Below, piece by piece: positions 1 through 10,984 of a DNA stretch of 64,000 nucleotides. Source of the stretch: Choricystis sp. odSpoLacu1 (Eukaryota > Chlorophyta > Trebouxiophyceae). The DNA is taken from the NCBI GenBank assembly GCA_958009055.1, contig OY253652.1:992001-1056000 (forward strand), in the 5' to 3' direction. The notes under the pieces were generated by a model. The model was not told the origin of the DNA, did not search any database, and was given only the letters and a program-made list of their open reading frames with translations. Positions within the stretch are counted from its first letter, which is position 1. Every line of letters starts with the position of its first letter. The position numbers were made by a program, and so were the translations under genes.

Positions 1-1656
1 GCGCCAAAACGGGGCGCTCCCCCCGCGACAAGCGGGTCGTGCGCACGGCCGACGTCGAAGGCAACGTGTGGTGGGCCCCCCGCGCGGGGGAGCCGTGCAA
101 CGGGTCCCCAAACTTCGAGATGGATGAACGCACCTTCCTCCTCAACCGGGAGCGCGCCGTCGACTACCTCAACATGCTGGACCGCATCTTCGTGTTTGAC
201 GGGTACGCGGGGTGGGACCCCGCGTCCCGCATCAAGGTGCGCGTCGTGTGCGCGCGCGCGTACCACGCGCTGTTCATGCACAACATGCTGATCCGCCCGT
301 CCGAGGCTGAGCTCGCCGAGTTTGGGGAGCCCGACTTCACCATCTTCAACGCGGGCGCCTTCCCCGTCAACCGGTACACGTCCTACATGTCGTCGTCCAC
401 GTCCATCGATGTGCACCTGGGGGCCGGCGAAATGGTCATCCTGGGGACGCAGTACGCGGGGGAGATGAAGAAGGGCATCTTCTCGGTGATGCACTACCTC
501 ATGCCCAGGCGCGGCATCCTGTCCCTGCACTCGGGGTGCAACGTGGGGGCGGGGGGCGACGTGACGCTGTTCTTCGGGTTGAGCGGGACGGGGAAGACGA
601 CGCTGTCGACCGACCCCGCGCGCCCGCTCATCGGCGACGACGAGCACTGCTGGTCCGACGACGGCGTGTTCAACATCGAGGGCGGGTGCTACGCCAAGTG
701 CATCGGGCTGAAGGCGGGCCAGGAGCCCGAAATCTGGAAAGCCATCCGCTTTGGCGCGGTGCTGGAGAACGTCGTGTTTGACGAGCACACGCGCGCCGTC
801 GACTTTGACTCAAACGCGGTGACCGAAAACACGCGCGCGTCGTACCCCATCCACCACATCGACAACGCCCGCATCCCGTGCGTCGGCCCCCACCCCCGCA
901 ACCTGGTGCTGCTGTGCTGCGACGCGTTTGGGGTGCTGCCCCCGGTGTCGCGCCTGACGAAGGAGCAGGCGATGTACCACTTCATATCGGGGTACACCGC
1001 CAAGGTGGCCGGCACGGAGGACGGCGTCACCGAGCCGGAGGCCACGTTCTCCGCCTGCTTTGGGGGCGTGTTCCTGATGTGGCACCCCATGAAGTATGCC
1101 AGCATGCTGGCCGACAAGATGGAGACGCATGGTATGAGAGGGTGTGGGGGGGAGGGAGGGTTTGGGAGGCGGAGAACAACCCTGGCCACCACACACACAC
1201 ACACACACACACTCACCCACCCCCCACCCCCTCTCTCACACACACACACCACACTCAGGCACCACCGCCTGGCTCGTCAACACGGGGTGGTCGGGCGGCG
1301 CGTACGGCACGGGGGACAGGATCAAGCTGCGCTACACGCGCGCCATTCTCGACGCCATCCACGCGGGCGAACTCTCGGCCGCGCCCACCACCACCACGCC
1401 CGTGTTTGGGCTGCACGTGCCCACCGCGTGCTCGGGTGTGCCGTCCGACCTGCTCAACCCGCGGGACGCGTGGGCCGACGTGGCCGCGTTTGACGGCGCG
1501 CTGACCCACCTGGGCGAGATCTACTCCTCCAACTTTGCCAAGTATGCAGACGGCGGCGGCTTTGTGGATGCCGGCCTCGCGGCCGCCATCGTGGCGGCGG
1601 GGCCCAAGCTGGCGGCGTGCAAAGCCAACGGCGCCAACGGGGCCAACGCGTGCTGA
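1..1656 (+). CDS. PCK: phosphoenolpyruvate carboxykinase (ATP), 5' partial
   Basis: This enzyme converts oxaloacetate and ATP to phosphoenolpyruvate, CO2 and ADP, a step of gluconeogenesis and of C4-type carbon shuttling. The frame is already open at base 3 ([13 protein letters not shown]), so the start lies outside the window. Exons are 1-1131 and 1259-1656; the intron (GTATGAG to CTCAG) carries CA runs, and the junction restores THGTTAW. Visible motifs are the ATP-type P-loop [11 protein letters not shown], the metal-binding IGDDEH, the LMPRRG segment and the [16 protein letters not shown] block after the intron. The C-terminus ends in a short Asn/Ala/Gly-rich tail. These motifs belong to the ATP-dependent (plant, fungal, bacterial) class and not to the GTP class. 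Identification is secure. Confidence 0.96.
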
Positions 1657-2384
1657 AAAGAAAGAAAAAGTGTGTGTGTGTGTGTGTTTGGCGAGCGGTT
1701 AGGCCCCCCCTTTTTTTGGCGCGCGTGTGTGGGGCGTGTCGTTGTGTTAGGCCCCCCTTTTTTTGGCGCGCGTGTGTGGGGCGTGTCGTTGTGTGTGCGT
1801 GTGTGTGGGGTGTGTCGTTGTGTGTGCGTGTGCGATGTTCTTTCAAACAAAACGGAAGCGGCTGTTTTGACGGCCCTCCCCTCCCGGGACGGGACGACCC
1901 CCCCCCTCCCCCTTTTTTCACCCCTCCCCAACCACCACCACCACCGCGCCGCCCCCTTCCATTGTCGATGATAAAACGCTAGGCGTTTTCTACCATTGTT
2001 GCTGCCCGCCTGGTCGCCACTCCCCCGGGGGCGTGCCGGGTGACGTTTCCGCGCGCAGCTGCTGTTGCGTGTTTTTCTTTTTTCTTTTTCAAGACTATCA
2101 TTCCTCATTCCTTTCGTTTTCCTTTTCCCTCCCTTCATGGCGTGTGTGCAAAAAAGAGAAGAAAACAAGACAAGCCCTGTCTCTTTCAAAGCGGACCAGA
2201 GAGACACGGGCGGGGTCTCTCGGTTTTTGTGCCACCTCAGCAACCCCACAAAAAACCGTTTTATTTATTTTTTTTTTTTTCCCACAAAACTCTCACACCT
2301 CTCTTCCTCTCTTTCTCCTCAACCCTCCTCTCCACCGCCCCCTTCCGCCCCCCCCTTCTCGCTCGACACTCACACGCACACATC
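1657..2384. other. intergenic, with a duplicated 48-bp block
   Basis: No gene is seen. A unit of about 48 bp (a C-run, T7, GGCGCGCGTGTG and GTGTCGTTGTGT) occurs at 1700-1747 and again at 1748-1794, followed by further GTGTGTCGTTGTGT fragments. The distal half is pyrimidine-rich and is probably the promoter and leader of the next gene. Confidence 0.6.
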
Positions 2385-3543
2385 ATGCAGGCCCTCGCGC
2401 GCGCCACCGCCCTTACCCGCCCCGCGTCGACCCGTCGCTCGGTCGCCAAGACTGTTGCCCCTCGCCGCGGATTCGTGCCGTCGCTGCCCGTGCCTGGGTG
2501 AGTTTGGGGGTGAGGGACGGAGAAGAATACTCCCTGGTGCCTGCTACGTGGGAGTTGAGGCGCGGCGGAGAGGGGGTCGCGCCGGCGGGCGGGCAGACCA
2601 AGACCTGTCGGGTGCACCCCATTGAGCGTGCCGTGCGTGCGGGGCGGGGACGCTACCCTCCCCCCACCCCCGCCAAACGGATGAGTGGAGCGCACGCGAC
2701 GCACGAGGGGAGGGGTGCGCCCGCGCCGCGCCCGACATCTGGGCGAACGCAGCCGTTGCCGACACACGCTGACACCGCCTTCTCCCCCCCTTTTCAACAG
2801 CCGGACCGTCGCGCCGCCGCCCGCCGCCCTGACCGTGGACGAGGACGTCAAGAAGGCCCTGTTCGTGGGCGGCTTTGCTGCCGCTCTGTGGAAGAACGTG
2901 GAGCTGAGCGTGGGCACGGTGCTGCAGGTGAGGAGGGAGGGCGGGCGGTGAAAGAGAGGGGCATGCGGTCGACGCCAGAATGCCTCTCGCGTTTTTTTTT
3001 TTTTTTCGTCGGGTGCCAACACAACTCACCCCACACAACTCCCCTTCCCTCTCCCACCCACTCTCACAGGGCTTCTCCTACCTCATCGTCGCCGCCGCCG
3101 CCGCCAAGATCGCGCTCGGCATCGGCGGCGCCACCGGGGACGTCGGCGGCCTCGTCGCCCCCGCCGCGCTCGCCATCTCCCACCTCTCCCTCTACGACGT
3201 CGGCACGTCCGTCGTCTGCCTATTTGGCGTGCTGACCGCGCAGGCGCTGGGCCTGGGGGCGGCGGGCACGTGGGGCGCCATCGCCACGCTGGCGGCGGCT
3301 GCCTACAAAGGCTACGCCGCGCAGTGGCTGACCGCCGGCATCGCCGCCCTCTCCGCCAAGCGCCTCTACGAGTCCGGCTTCAAACTGGACAAGTCGGGTG
3401 TGGTCGATGCCGCCGTCCTGGCCACCACCGCGTACGTCGTCGCCAACGACCTGTACGGCCCGTGGGTGACGGTCGGCGCGCTGCACGCGACCGCGATGGC
3501 GGCCCTGGGGCTGGGCACCACCGTGCTGGACCGCCTGACGTGA
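2385..3543 (+). CDS. unknown plastid-targeted membrane protein (237 aa)
   Basis: I do not recognise the family. Exons are 2385-2497, 2801-2927 and 3070-3543, all with GT...AG ends, and the joined frame is open. The first ~40 residues (MQALARATALTRPASTRRS...) are rich in Ala, Arg, Ser and Thr with almost no acidic residues, as in chloroplast transit peptides. The mature part starts near AALTVDEDVKKALFVGG and has about four or five hydrophobic Ala/Gly/Leu-rich stretches (near residues 82-98, 118-138, 142-158 and 198-235), with a short charged loop RLYESGFKLDKSG between them. It probably sits in the thylakoid or inner envelope membrane. The start was chosen as the first ATG in frame with the transit peptide, 15 bases after a CACAC tract. 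Function is unknown. Confidence 0.75.
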
Positions 3544-4065
3544 GTGAGGAACGAATGGGGTTTTTTGTTTGTGCATGGGCGGCTTTACAACGAGGGAGTT
3601 TTGATTGCATCGAAACGCACAATTTTGATACACCACCCAAGACCAACACCATCAAAAAATGCTCGCGCGCTGAGCGCCTGGCGACCCCTGCGGACCCCCA
3701 CCCCCGCCCTTTTTTGTTTGACAAACCTCTTGTCTTAATAATCACACACACAAATCGCGATGGTTGGGCGCGGAGACTGCTCCTTTCTATCTTCCTTTCT
3801 CTGGAGAGGCGAGGAGCTGGTTTGCGGGGACTCCGCGCGAGCGAGAGCGCGAGACGAGAGAGGTGGCGCCCGGCGGCGTGTTGTTGCAGACACGCCCAGG
3901 GAGTGCACGCCCCCCGCAGAACCGTGTTGTGCTTGCATTCCATTCTTCCAACACAGATGCGGGGGGCGAGGAGAGGGGGGGAAGCGGCCTTTTTTTGTAA
4001 TGATGAAAAAACGTTGACGAGAGACGAAAACAACATCACAAGCATTAAAAATCTACACACTTTTC
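3544..4065. other. intergenic between convergent genes
   Basis: This stretch separates the 3' ends of two convergent genes. It is less GC-rich than its surroundings and holds several A- and T-runs, as expected of two 3' UTRs. I see no gene, RNA or repeat in it. Confidence 0.5.
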
Positions 4066-4943
4066 TCACTGCTCACCGCCCCCCAACTCTTTGGCGGCCG
4101 CGTCGCCCACCACCTTGACCGCGGCCAGGGTGGCGGCCGCGCCCAGGGCCAGCAGCCAGGCGGGCGGGCCGCTAACGCTGGCGCCGCCGCTGAGGGCGGC
4201 CGCGCCGGCTGCGCCCGCGGCCACGTAGGCGGCGGTGGCGGGCTGTGTGAGTGCGAAACAAGGTTGCGTGTTGTCAGAGAGTCGGTGTTTTGTGAAACAA
4301 AATCGGTTCCTGTCCACTTTTTGTTTTTGCCCACCCCCCACCCCGCCCACCCCACCAACACACTCACCAGCGACCCCGCCGCCGTCGCCGCCGCGAACGC
4401 GGGCAGCGGGATGGTGGGCGCCAGCAGGCCCAGCCCATAGTTGGAGGCGGAGAAAGGGACGAGGGGGGAGAGGCGCAGGAGGAGGACGAGGCGCGCGCCC
4501 GCCGCGCCGTCGCCGCCCGCCCCCGCCGACGCCAGAATCCGAGTCAGCGTGTCCCACGCGGGCGTGCCCGCCAGCCTGGCCCGCAGGGTGGGGGCGGCCG
4601 CGCCCCGGGCCAGGGCGTAGGCCGCGGTGGCGCCCGCGGTGGCGCCGGCAGAGACGACGGCGGTGCCTAACAGGGGGCCGAAAAGCGCGCCCGCCGCGAG
4701 GGTGAGGGGGGCGGCAGGCACCAGCGCCACCACGGCGGCCGCGTACGCCAGGGAGAAGACGGCGGGGCCGGCGGGACCCGCGGCCGCGACGGCGGCTTCG
4801 ACGGCGTCCAGGGGGGCGGCGGTGGCGGGGGCTGCGGCCAGCAGGAGGGAGGGTGCGGCGAGCGAGAGCGCGGCCGCGGCGCGGCGGACGGGGGGCGGGG
4901 GGAGCAGGGCCGCCGCGGCGGGGCGAGGGCGCACTGAACGCAT
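4066..4943 (-). CDS. VTT/DedA (TVP38/TMEM64) membrane protein, plastid-type
   Basis: This is a multi-pass membrane protein of the SNARE-associated/VTT (DedA, TVP38/TMEM64) family, whose members act in lipid scrambling and membrane homeostasis. Exons on the minus strand are 4943-4368 and 4242-4066 (250 aa). The intron junction joins GSL to PATAAY, which rebuilds the family's LPGT.aYvyaG motif. The upstream blocks also fit: PLTLAAGALFGPLLGTAVV with ATAGATAAYALAR, then RLSPLVPFSASNYGLGL. The first ~40 residues are Ala/Pro/Arg-rich with no acidic residue and end in a hydrophobic stretch before APATAAPLD, suggesting a plastid, possibly thylakoid, location. It is divergent from MRE11, with 244 bp between the starts. 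Family assignment is firm; substrate is not known. Confidence 0.88.
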
Positions 4944-5187
4944 TGGAATGCGTGTGTTTGTGTGTGTGCTGTGTGTGGGGGGAGGCGGCGGGAGGCGGCC
5001 CCGCGGGGAGGAAACAGGGGTCGAGAGATTGACGTCGGGTTGTGGTCAGAGCATCGCGTCGTTTTCTCTCGTTTGCGCGTGCGTTTCCTCGCCTCTCTCC
5101 CCCGACCGCGAGCCCCGCGAGCCCGCGCTCCTCTCCTCCACGCCCACAGGCGGCTGCACACCGCGCGCGCGGAGGAGGGGTGTCACG

Positions 5188-5430
5188 ATGGACGAGTGAG
5201 TGTGGAAACCGTTGGGAGGGGTGTCCGGTGGCACGCGCCCCTCCTCCCACCCACCCCCCCCGGCACCGCCACGCCACGCTGGCGTGTGTGTGCGTGTGTG
5301 ACACACAGGCCGCGGTGTGGGGGACGAGCAAACACAAACGGTCGTCGCAAGCGATGCCCATCACTCCCCCACCCCTCCCTCCAGCGACGACGGCACACTG
5401 CGCATTCTCATCTCGTCCGACAACCACCTG

Positions 5431-5474
<44 letters not shown>

Positions 5475-8201
5475 TGTGAGAGAGCGAGGGAGAAGAGAGA
5501 CTCTGTTTCTTTTTCACTCACCCACCCCCACCCCCCACCGCACACAGGGCGTGTGGGAAAAGGATGAAGCCCGCCGCAACGACTCGTTCGCCACGTTTGA
5601 CGAGGTGTTTGAACTGGCCATCGAGAACAGGGTGCGCAGGGCGGTTTGTGGGGCGGCGTGGTGTGTGTGTTTCTCCTTCTCTCGTCGTGCCCCCCACCCA
5701 CCACGACCCTCCCCCTCCCCCTCTCCCCACCAGGCCGACATGGTCCTCCTCGGCGGCGACCTCTTCGACGACAACCGCCCCTCCCGCGCCACCGTCGTGC
5801 GTGCCCTCTCCACGCTCAACAAGTACACGTCAGCAGGCGGCTCGGGTTCCCGCGCCCCGCCCGCCTGCACCATCGCCCTCGCCCCCGCCACCCCGGGCGC
5901 CGACCCGGCCACCCACCTCGTGGGCGGCATCCCCAACTTTGGGCCCGACCACCCGTCCACCACGCTGCCCGTGTTCACCATCCACGGCAACCACGACGAC
6001 CCGGGCGGCGCGGACAACCTCTCGGCAGTCGACATGCTGGCCGCCGCCCGCGCGGTCAACTACTTTGGCAAGGTGCCGCTGGAAGGGTCGGACGAGGGGC
6101 GGCTGCGGCTGGCGCCCCTGATCGTGGGCAAGGGGGGCGTGCGGCTGGCGCTCTATGGGTGCGGCGCGCACCGAGAGGACCGGATGGCGCGCGTGTTTCG
6201 CACCCCCGGCGCCGTCGTCTTCGAGCCCCCGCCCGGCGCGAGTGGTGGTGGCGGCGACGACGAAGCGGGCGGCAGCGTGGGCGACAGTGAGGACGAGGGC
6301 GGGGCCCCACCCCCCGCGCGCGGGGGCGACACGTTCAACCTTTTCGTGCTCCACCAAAACCGCGACGCGCGCGGCCGCCCCTCCGCCTCGGGCGCCACCC
6401 TGGTGGACCCGCGGTCCTTCCCCGACTGGATGGACTACGTGGTGTGGGGGCACGAGCACGAGTGCCGGGGGGAGGCGCCGGGAGGGGGCGACCCGCGCGG
6501 CGGCGCGGCGGGCGACCGCGGCGCGGGGTGTGTGCGAGCCACCATCCTGCAGCCCGGCTCCACCGTCATCACGGCCCTGACCCCCGGGGAGGCTGTCCCC
6601 AAAGCTGCCTTCCTGCTGGAGGTGGCGAGGCCGGGGGGGGGGGGGGTACTCGTTCCGCACGCGCGCGCTGCCCCTGGCGTCGGCGCGCCGCTTCGCGTTT
6701 CGCGAGGTGAGGCTGCGGGACGCCCTGGCCCCGCCCGGTGGTGGTGGTGGTGGCGGCGCCCCGACTGACGGCGACGGCGACTCCACCGCCGCCGTGGAAG
6801 CGCTGCTGGCGTCGGCAGTGGACGCTGCTCTCGCGGCGGTTGGCTCCGGCGGCGCCCCGGGCGCCGGCGGGGACCGGGCGCCCCCCGAGCCGCCCCTGGT
6901 GCGGGTGCGGGTGGACTACACCGGGTTCACCACGCTGAGCAGGTGAGGGGTGAGAGAGAGAGAGGGAGGGGTGTGTGTGTTGGTGTGGGTGTGTTGGGGG
7001 GGGCCACCTTGTGTTCTTCCTTCTTCCTCACACCTCCCCCCCCCCGAACCCCCCCCCCCCCCCCTTTTCAGCGCTCGCCTCGCCCAACACTATGTCGGCC
7101 GCGTCGCCAACCCGGGCGACGTCTTCCTGTGGCACAAGGAGAAGGCGCCCCCCCGCCCGCACGCGGTCGGGGGCCGCCCCCCCCCCCGCCCCGCCGACCT
7201 GGACGAAGGCCAGATCGAGGCCATCGTGACGGCGCGGATGGCGGCCATGGCGCCCATGGATGTGCTGGCGGAGGCCGACCTGACGGCCGCCCTCAAAGCG
7301 TTTGTGGCGGACGATGATCGGGCCGCCTTTGCCAGGGCGGTGGACGCCGCGTGCAGGGCGGTCACGGAGGCGGGGCTGGCAGCGGGGGGGGCGCTGGTGG
7401 CGGGGGCGGGCGCGGCGGGCGCGGCGGACGCGGGCGCGGCGGCGGCGGCGGCGGCGGCGGCGGGCGCCCCCCCTCCGCCACGCCCGCCGCCCCCCCGCTT
7501 TGCCAGCCCTGATGGCGGTGGCGGCGTCGGCATCACCCAAGCCTCTGGCGTGGCTGCGCCCGCGCCGCCCTCGTGCGGCGTGTCGCCCGTGGCGCCCGCG
7601 CCGTCGCGCGGAGTGTCTCCGGCGGCGTCGCGCGACCGCGCCCGCGCCGCCGCCTCCACCCCCGCCGCCTCGCCGACCTCCACCCGCCCCCGCGCCACGC
7701 GCGCCCGGGGGGTGACCGCGTCGGCCGCCGCGGCCGTGCCGCCCCCGCCGCCGCGCGAGCGCGCGCCGCCGCGCGCGGCCGCCACGCGCGCGCGCGGCCG
7801 CGTCGCCCCCGTCGTCGCGGCTGAAGCGGAGGACGACCTGTCTGGCGACGACCCGGAGGCCGTCATAACGCTCAGCGACGCGGACGACAGTGAGGAGGAG
7901 GCGCGCGCGCCCAAGCGCGCACGCGCGGCGCGCACGTCCCCCGCGCCCCCCCCCCCGCCGCCCCGCCGCCGCGTCCACCCGCAGCTGGGGCGGTGGCGGG
8001 CGCGCTCGCTCGGTCACCCCCATGGACGACGACGACTCGGACGACGGATTTGGGCTGCCCCGCGGCGGTGGTGGTGGCGGGGGTGTCGCCCCCACCCCCG
8101 ACTCGGAGGCGCGCCCCGCGGCCACCACGCGGTCGCAGCGCGCCACGCGGGCGCGGGGGGGGACGCAGGTGTCCAGCCGCGCGTTTGGCGGGGCACGGTG
8201 A
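5188..8201 (+). CDS. MRE11: MRE11 double-strand-break repair nuclease (two apparent frameshifts)
   Basis: MRE11 is the Mn-dependent nuclease of the MRE11-RAD50-NBS1 complex. Exons are 5188-5195, 5385-5430, 5548-5631, 5734-6942 and 7072-8201; the first holds only ATG GAC GA. Phosphodiesterase motifs are all present: SSDNHLG, GGDLFDDN, IHGNHDDP, LFVLHQNRD and VWGHEHEC. The capping domain follows (YSFRTRALPL, then QHYVGRVANP after the last intron). The tail is Ala/Pro/Arg-rich with acidic patches (DDDDSDDGFG). Two frame changes are needed, each equal to one surplus base: in the G14 run 6633-6646, between LLEVARPGGG and YSFRTRA, and in the C-run near 7950. Removing one base at each gives a clean 824-residue protein. 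Intron 2 opens with a long GT microsatellite. Identity is certain; the exact C-terminal frame is less so. Confidence 0.93.
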
Positions 8202-8314
8202 AGAGGAGAGGGGGGGAGTGGTGGATTTTTTTTTCTTCTGTTCTTTCTGTGCCTGCTTGTTGCTTTTTTGTTCTGCACGCACGCCCCTTTCCCTTTCCTT
8301 CTGCAACCAGAAAA

Positions 8315-9484
8315 CTATGCTGCCTTCAATGCTGCCGCCGTGGCGGCCCAGGCGGTGGCGCCCGGCCCTCGGCCGACGCCGGTAACTGCGCCGACGAAAA
8401 ATGCTGCCACGCCCACCGCCCCCACCACCGTGGCACCCCTGCCCCCGGGCGCACCTTTCGCCAGCGAGGGCAGCCCCGCCACATTGGCCACCGCGTGCGC
8501 TGTGAACGCGGCTGCGGGGGACCCGGTGTGCAGGGTCAGAGCGGCCGCGAGCACACCAAACGGCAGCGTGTACGCGAGCTGCAGCCCTGCCGCCGCACCG
8601 GCTCGCCTGCGCAGCGCGGGACTGGAGGCTGGGTTTGCCAGCACCGCCACCGCGTGGTGCAGGTGGGCCGCTGCGAAGGTGGCGGCCGACGCGGCGGCCG
8701 CGGCGGCGGGGGGGGCGCCGCCCCGAATGATGGCTAGGGGCAGGAGGCAGCCCCGGAACGCCCACTCCTCGGTCAGGGGGGCGATGATGATGTCTCGGGT
8801 GAGGGTGACTGCAGTGGCCAGCTGGAGGCCTCGGCGGCGGCTGCGGCCGCGCCGTGGCGCCACCACGGCCGCACACCGCTGCGCCAGCGGCCACGCCAGC
8901 AGGCACGCCCCCGCGGCCGCGCCCACTGCGGCCGCCCGCCACGCGTGCCGAGTCACGCCCAGAAGTACTGCTGTTGCCGCCCCCGGCGTGGGGTCCAGCC
9001 CGGCCGCGGTGAGCTGGGCGGCGGCAGCACGCGCGGCGGCCGCGGTCGCGGCACTCCCACCCACGGCGGCGGTGGCGGCGGCCGCGACAGAGGGCGCCAG
9101 GTGGCGCAGCAGCAGGGTGACAGCGTGTGTGAGGCCACCGCCAGCCAGGGCCAGGCGGAGGGAGGCAAGGGGGCCAAGGGTGGAGAGCTGTGAGTGGAAG
9201 AGCGGGAAAGGTGAGCGCGTCGAAAACCAAAGCAAGTCCATGATCCCATTCCTCTCCCCCCAACTTCCACACACACTCACCCTCGCGCTCACGCTCCAGT
9301 ACAGCGCCGCTGTGGCGACCAGGCAGCCGCCGACCGCGCACGCGGCTCGGTGGGCAATCGTGGCGGGCGCGTCCCGGTGGGCGGGGGGGCCCAGGGGGCG
9401 GCCAACCATCGCAGACGCGATGTGGGGTGCATAGAAAGGGGACACATAGGCCGCCAACACCAAGGCGCAAGAGGTGGCTGCCAT
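8315..9484 (-). CDS. RCE1: RCE1-type CAAX prenyl protease 2
   Basis: This is an intramembrane endopeptidase of the CPBP/RCE1 family, which removes the -AAX tripeptide from prenylated proteins in the ER membrane. Exons on the minus strand are 9484-9281 and 9187-8315 (358 aa). The hallmarks lie in order: APLTEEWAFRG (catalytic EExxxR), AAHLHHA (second His motif) and HAVANVAGLP (third motif, close to the eukaryotic HxxCNxxGxP). Several Ala/Leu-rich transmembrane segments surround them. The 93-base intron is a multiple of three with no stop codon, so retention would add 31 residues without breaking the frame. Its GTGAGT...CACAG ends match the other introns here, and I treat it as spliced. The start is 89 bp from that of the divergent TRAPPC12-like gene. 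Confidence 0.88.
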   Translation of the reverse strand: MAATSCALVLAAYVSPFYAPHIASAMVGRPLGPPAHRDAPATIAHRAACAVGGCLVATAALYWSVSARVSVCGSWGERNGIMDLLWFSTRSPFPLFHSQLSTLGPLASLRLALAGGGLTHAVTLLLRHLAPSVAAAATAAVGGSAATAAAARAAAAQLTAAGLDPTPGAATAVLLGVTRHAWRAAAVGAAAGACLLAWPLAQRCAAVVAPRRGRSRRRGLQLATAVTLTRDIIIAPLTEEWAFRGCLLPLAIIRGGAPPAAAAAASAATFAAAHLHHAVAVLANPASSPALRRRAGAAAGLQLAYTLPFGVLAAALTLHTGSPAAAFTAHAVANVAGLPSLAKGAPGGRGATVVGAVGVAAFFVGAVTGVGRGPGATAWAATAAALKAA

Positions 9485-9573
9485 TCGGCGGCGGCGCCGG
9501 CGGCGCCGAAGGAAAACGGCGCGATTGGTTTTGTGCGCAGACCGACGTTTGTTTTTTCCTCGCTCTCTGCGCG

Positions 9574-10665
9574 ATGCCAACCTCTGCCACCTCCCAGGGC
9601 GACTGGCGGGCCGTCCTGGCCCGCGTGGGCGCCCCCCCCCGCATCCAGCGCCTCCCCCCTCCGCGGCGGCGCCCCCCCCCCCCCCCACCCCCCCCGACGC
9701 GGTCGCCGCGGCGTGGCGCGTGGCCGCCCTCATCAAGAGCGGGCAGGCCGGCGCGGCGGCGGACGAGCTGGCGAGGCTGGGGGACCTGGATCGGGTGCCG
9801 GGTGAGTGCGAAAGAGAAGAGGGAAGGGGGACCAGGTGATGTGACTGTTTCTTCTCACCACCCCCCTTCCCCCACCCACACAGACTGCCCCTTTGCCCTG
9901 CGCTGGGCGGCTGCCGACCTGCCGTCCCGCAGCGGCGACCATGCGGATGCTGCGAACGCTGCAGCGTCCCTGCTGGCGTTGTGCGAGCAGAGGCACGCGG
10001 CCGCGCCGTCCCCCGCTGCCGCCACTCTCTGGTCCTCCCGCGCCCAAGCGTGCGAGTGGGCGCTGGCCCGGCTGGCAGTCAAGCGGGGCGACCCCACCGC
10101 CGCCCGGGCGTGGGCGAGGGTGGCGGTGGAGAGGAGGAGTGGAGGGGGCACGTGGTGTGGTGATGTGCCACCACCCGGTGCAGACGCGGCTGCCCTGTCC
10201 GCCGTCGCCCGCTTGGAGCTAGCCCTGGGCGACGTGCCCACCGCCAAGCACCTGTTTGCTGCGGCTGCAGCCACCAACGCCGCCCCTCCGGCCGACGCTG
10301 CGCGCGCGTCCGCGCTGTTGCGCCTGGCAGCTGGCGACCCGGCCCGCGCTGCCGACGGCTTTGCAGGCGCTGCAGACGCAGCGGGCGACATCAATGCCGC
10401 CGCCGTGGATGCCGCCTGCGAAGCCCTTTGCCGGCTGCACGCGGGGGACGTGGATGGCGCGGCGGCCGCAGCCGCGCGGCCACTGCTCGCTCGCCCGCTG
10501 CCGGTCGGCGGGTTGACGCCGGGCGGCCTGCGGATGGTGGGGTTGGTGGCCGACCTGGCGGCACCGGCTGTGGCCAGGGCGACGCGGGCGCGGCTGGCGG
10601 CGGCAGCGAGTGGGGCGCCTGAGGACCTAGACGTGGGTGGAGTGGTGGGAGGCGCGCTCAAGTGA
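9574..10665 (+). CDS. TRAPPC12-like TPR protein (apparent frameshift)
   Basis: This resembles the C-terminal TPR region of TRAPPC12 (TTC15), a subunit of the TRAPP tethering complex in ER-Golgi traffic. Exons are 9574-9801 and 9884-10665. Family-like blocks appear in order: AAWRVAALIKSGQ with LGDLD, then PFALRWAAADLPS across the intron, LWSSRAQACEWAL, and helical repeats such as LSAVARLELALGDVPTAK. The start frame (MPTSATSQGDWRAVLARVG) and the frame entering the intron differ. The change falls in Pro-coding C-runs (C9 at 9632-9640, C15 at 9672-9686), so one base is missing or two are surplus there. At about 336 residues it is much shorter than animal TRAPPC12, lacking the disordered N-terminus. 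Another TPR protein is possible. Confidence 0.65.
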   Translation: MPTSATSQGDWRAVLARVGAPPRIQRLPPPRRRPPPPPPPPTRSPRRGAWPPSSRAGRPARRRTSWRGWGTWIGCRVSAKEKREGGPGDVTVSSHHPPSPTHTDCPFALRWAAADLPSRSGDHADAANAAASLLALCEQRHAAAPSPAAATLWSSRAQACEWALARLAVKRGDPTAARAWARVAVERRSGGGTWCGDVPPPGADAAALSAVARLELALGDVPTAKHLFAAAAATNAAPPADAARASALLRLAAGDPARAADGFAGAADAAGDINAAAVDAACEALCRLHAGDVDGAAAAAARPLLARPLPVGGLTPGGLRMVGLVADLAAPAVARATRARLAAAASGAPEDLDVGGVVGGALK

Positions 10666-10984
10666 TGATGCAGAAAGTCGTCGAACGTTGGAAGTGTGAT
10701 GTGCGTGTGTGAGGACGCCCCACGCACCAGGCGTCCAGAGTGTTTGGCACGTGACGGGGCAGAGGCTCTGATGGTACAGCCGCGCGGGATGCTCCCGAGT
10801 TTTTTTCACAACGTGACATCGTTTTCACACGGCGTCGCACAACGCCCCCCCCTTTCCCCACACTCGCACGGTCTCAGCGGCCAACGAAGCGTCTGCTTTG
10901 GACACGGCTTGCAGTTTCACGCTGCCGCTCCCCCCCCGCGCTTTCCTCCGCCCTGCAAATTAAACAAGTGCAAATTAAACAACC
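10666..10984. other. intergenic / promoter of the secreted-protein gene
   Basis: No gene is seen. Just before the next ATG the 12-mer CAAATTAAACAA occurs twice in tandem (about 10956-10982). It is AT-rich, unlike the surroundings, and may be a core promoter or leader element. Confidence 0.4.

Noticed and set aside
7028..8278. 416-residue minus-strand ORF antisense to the MRE11 tail
   Set aside because: It has low-complexity Arg/Gly composition and no motifs. The plus strand carries a continuous MRE11 domain order.
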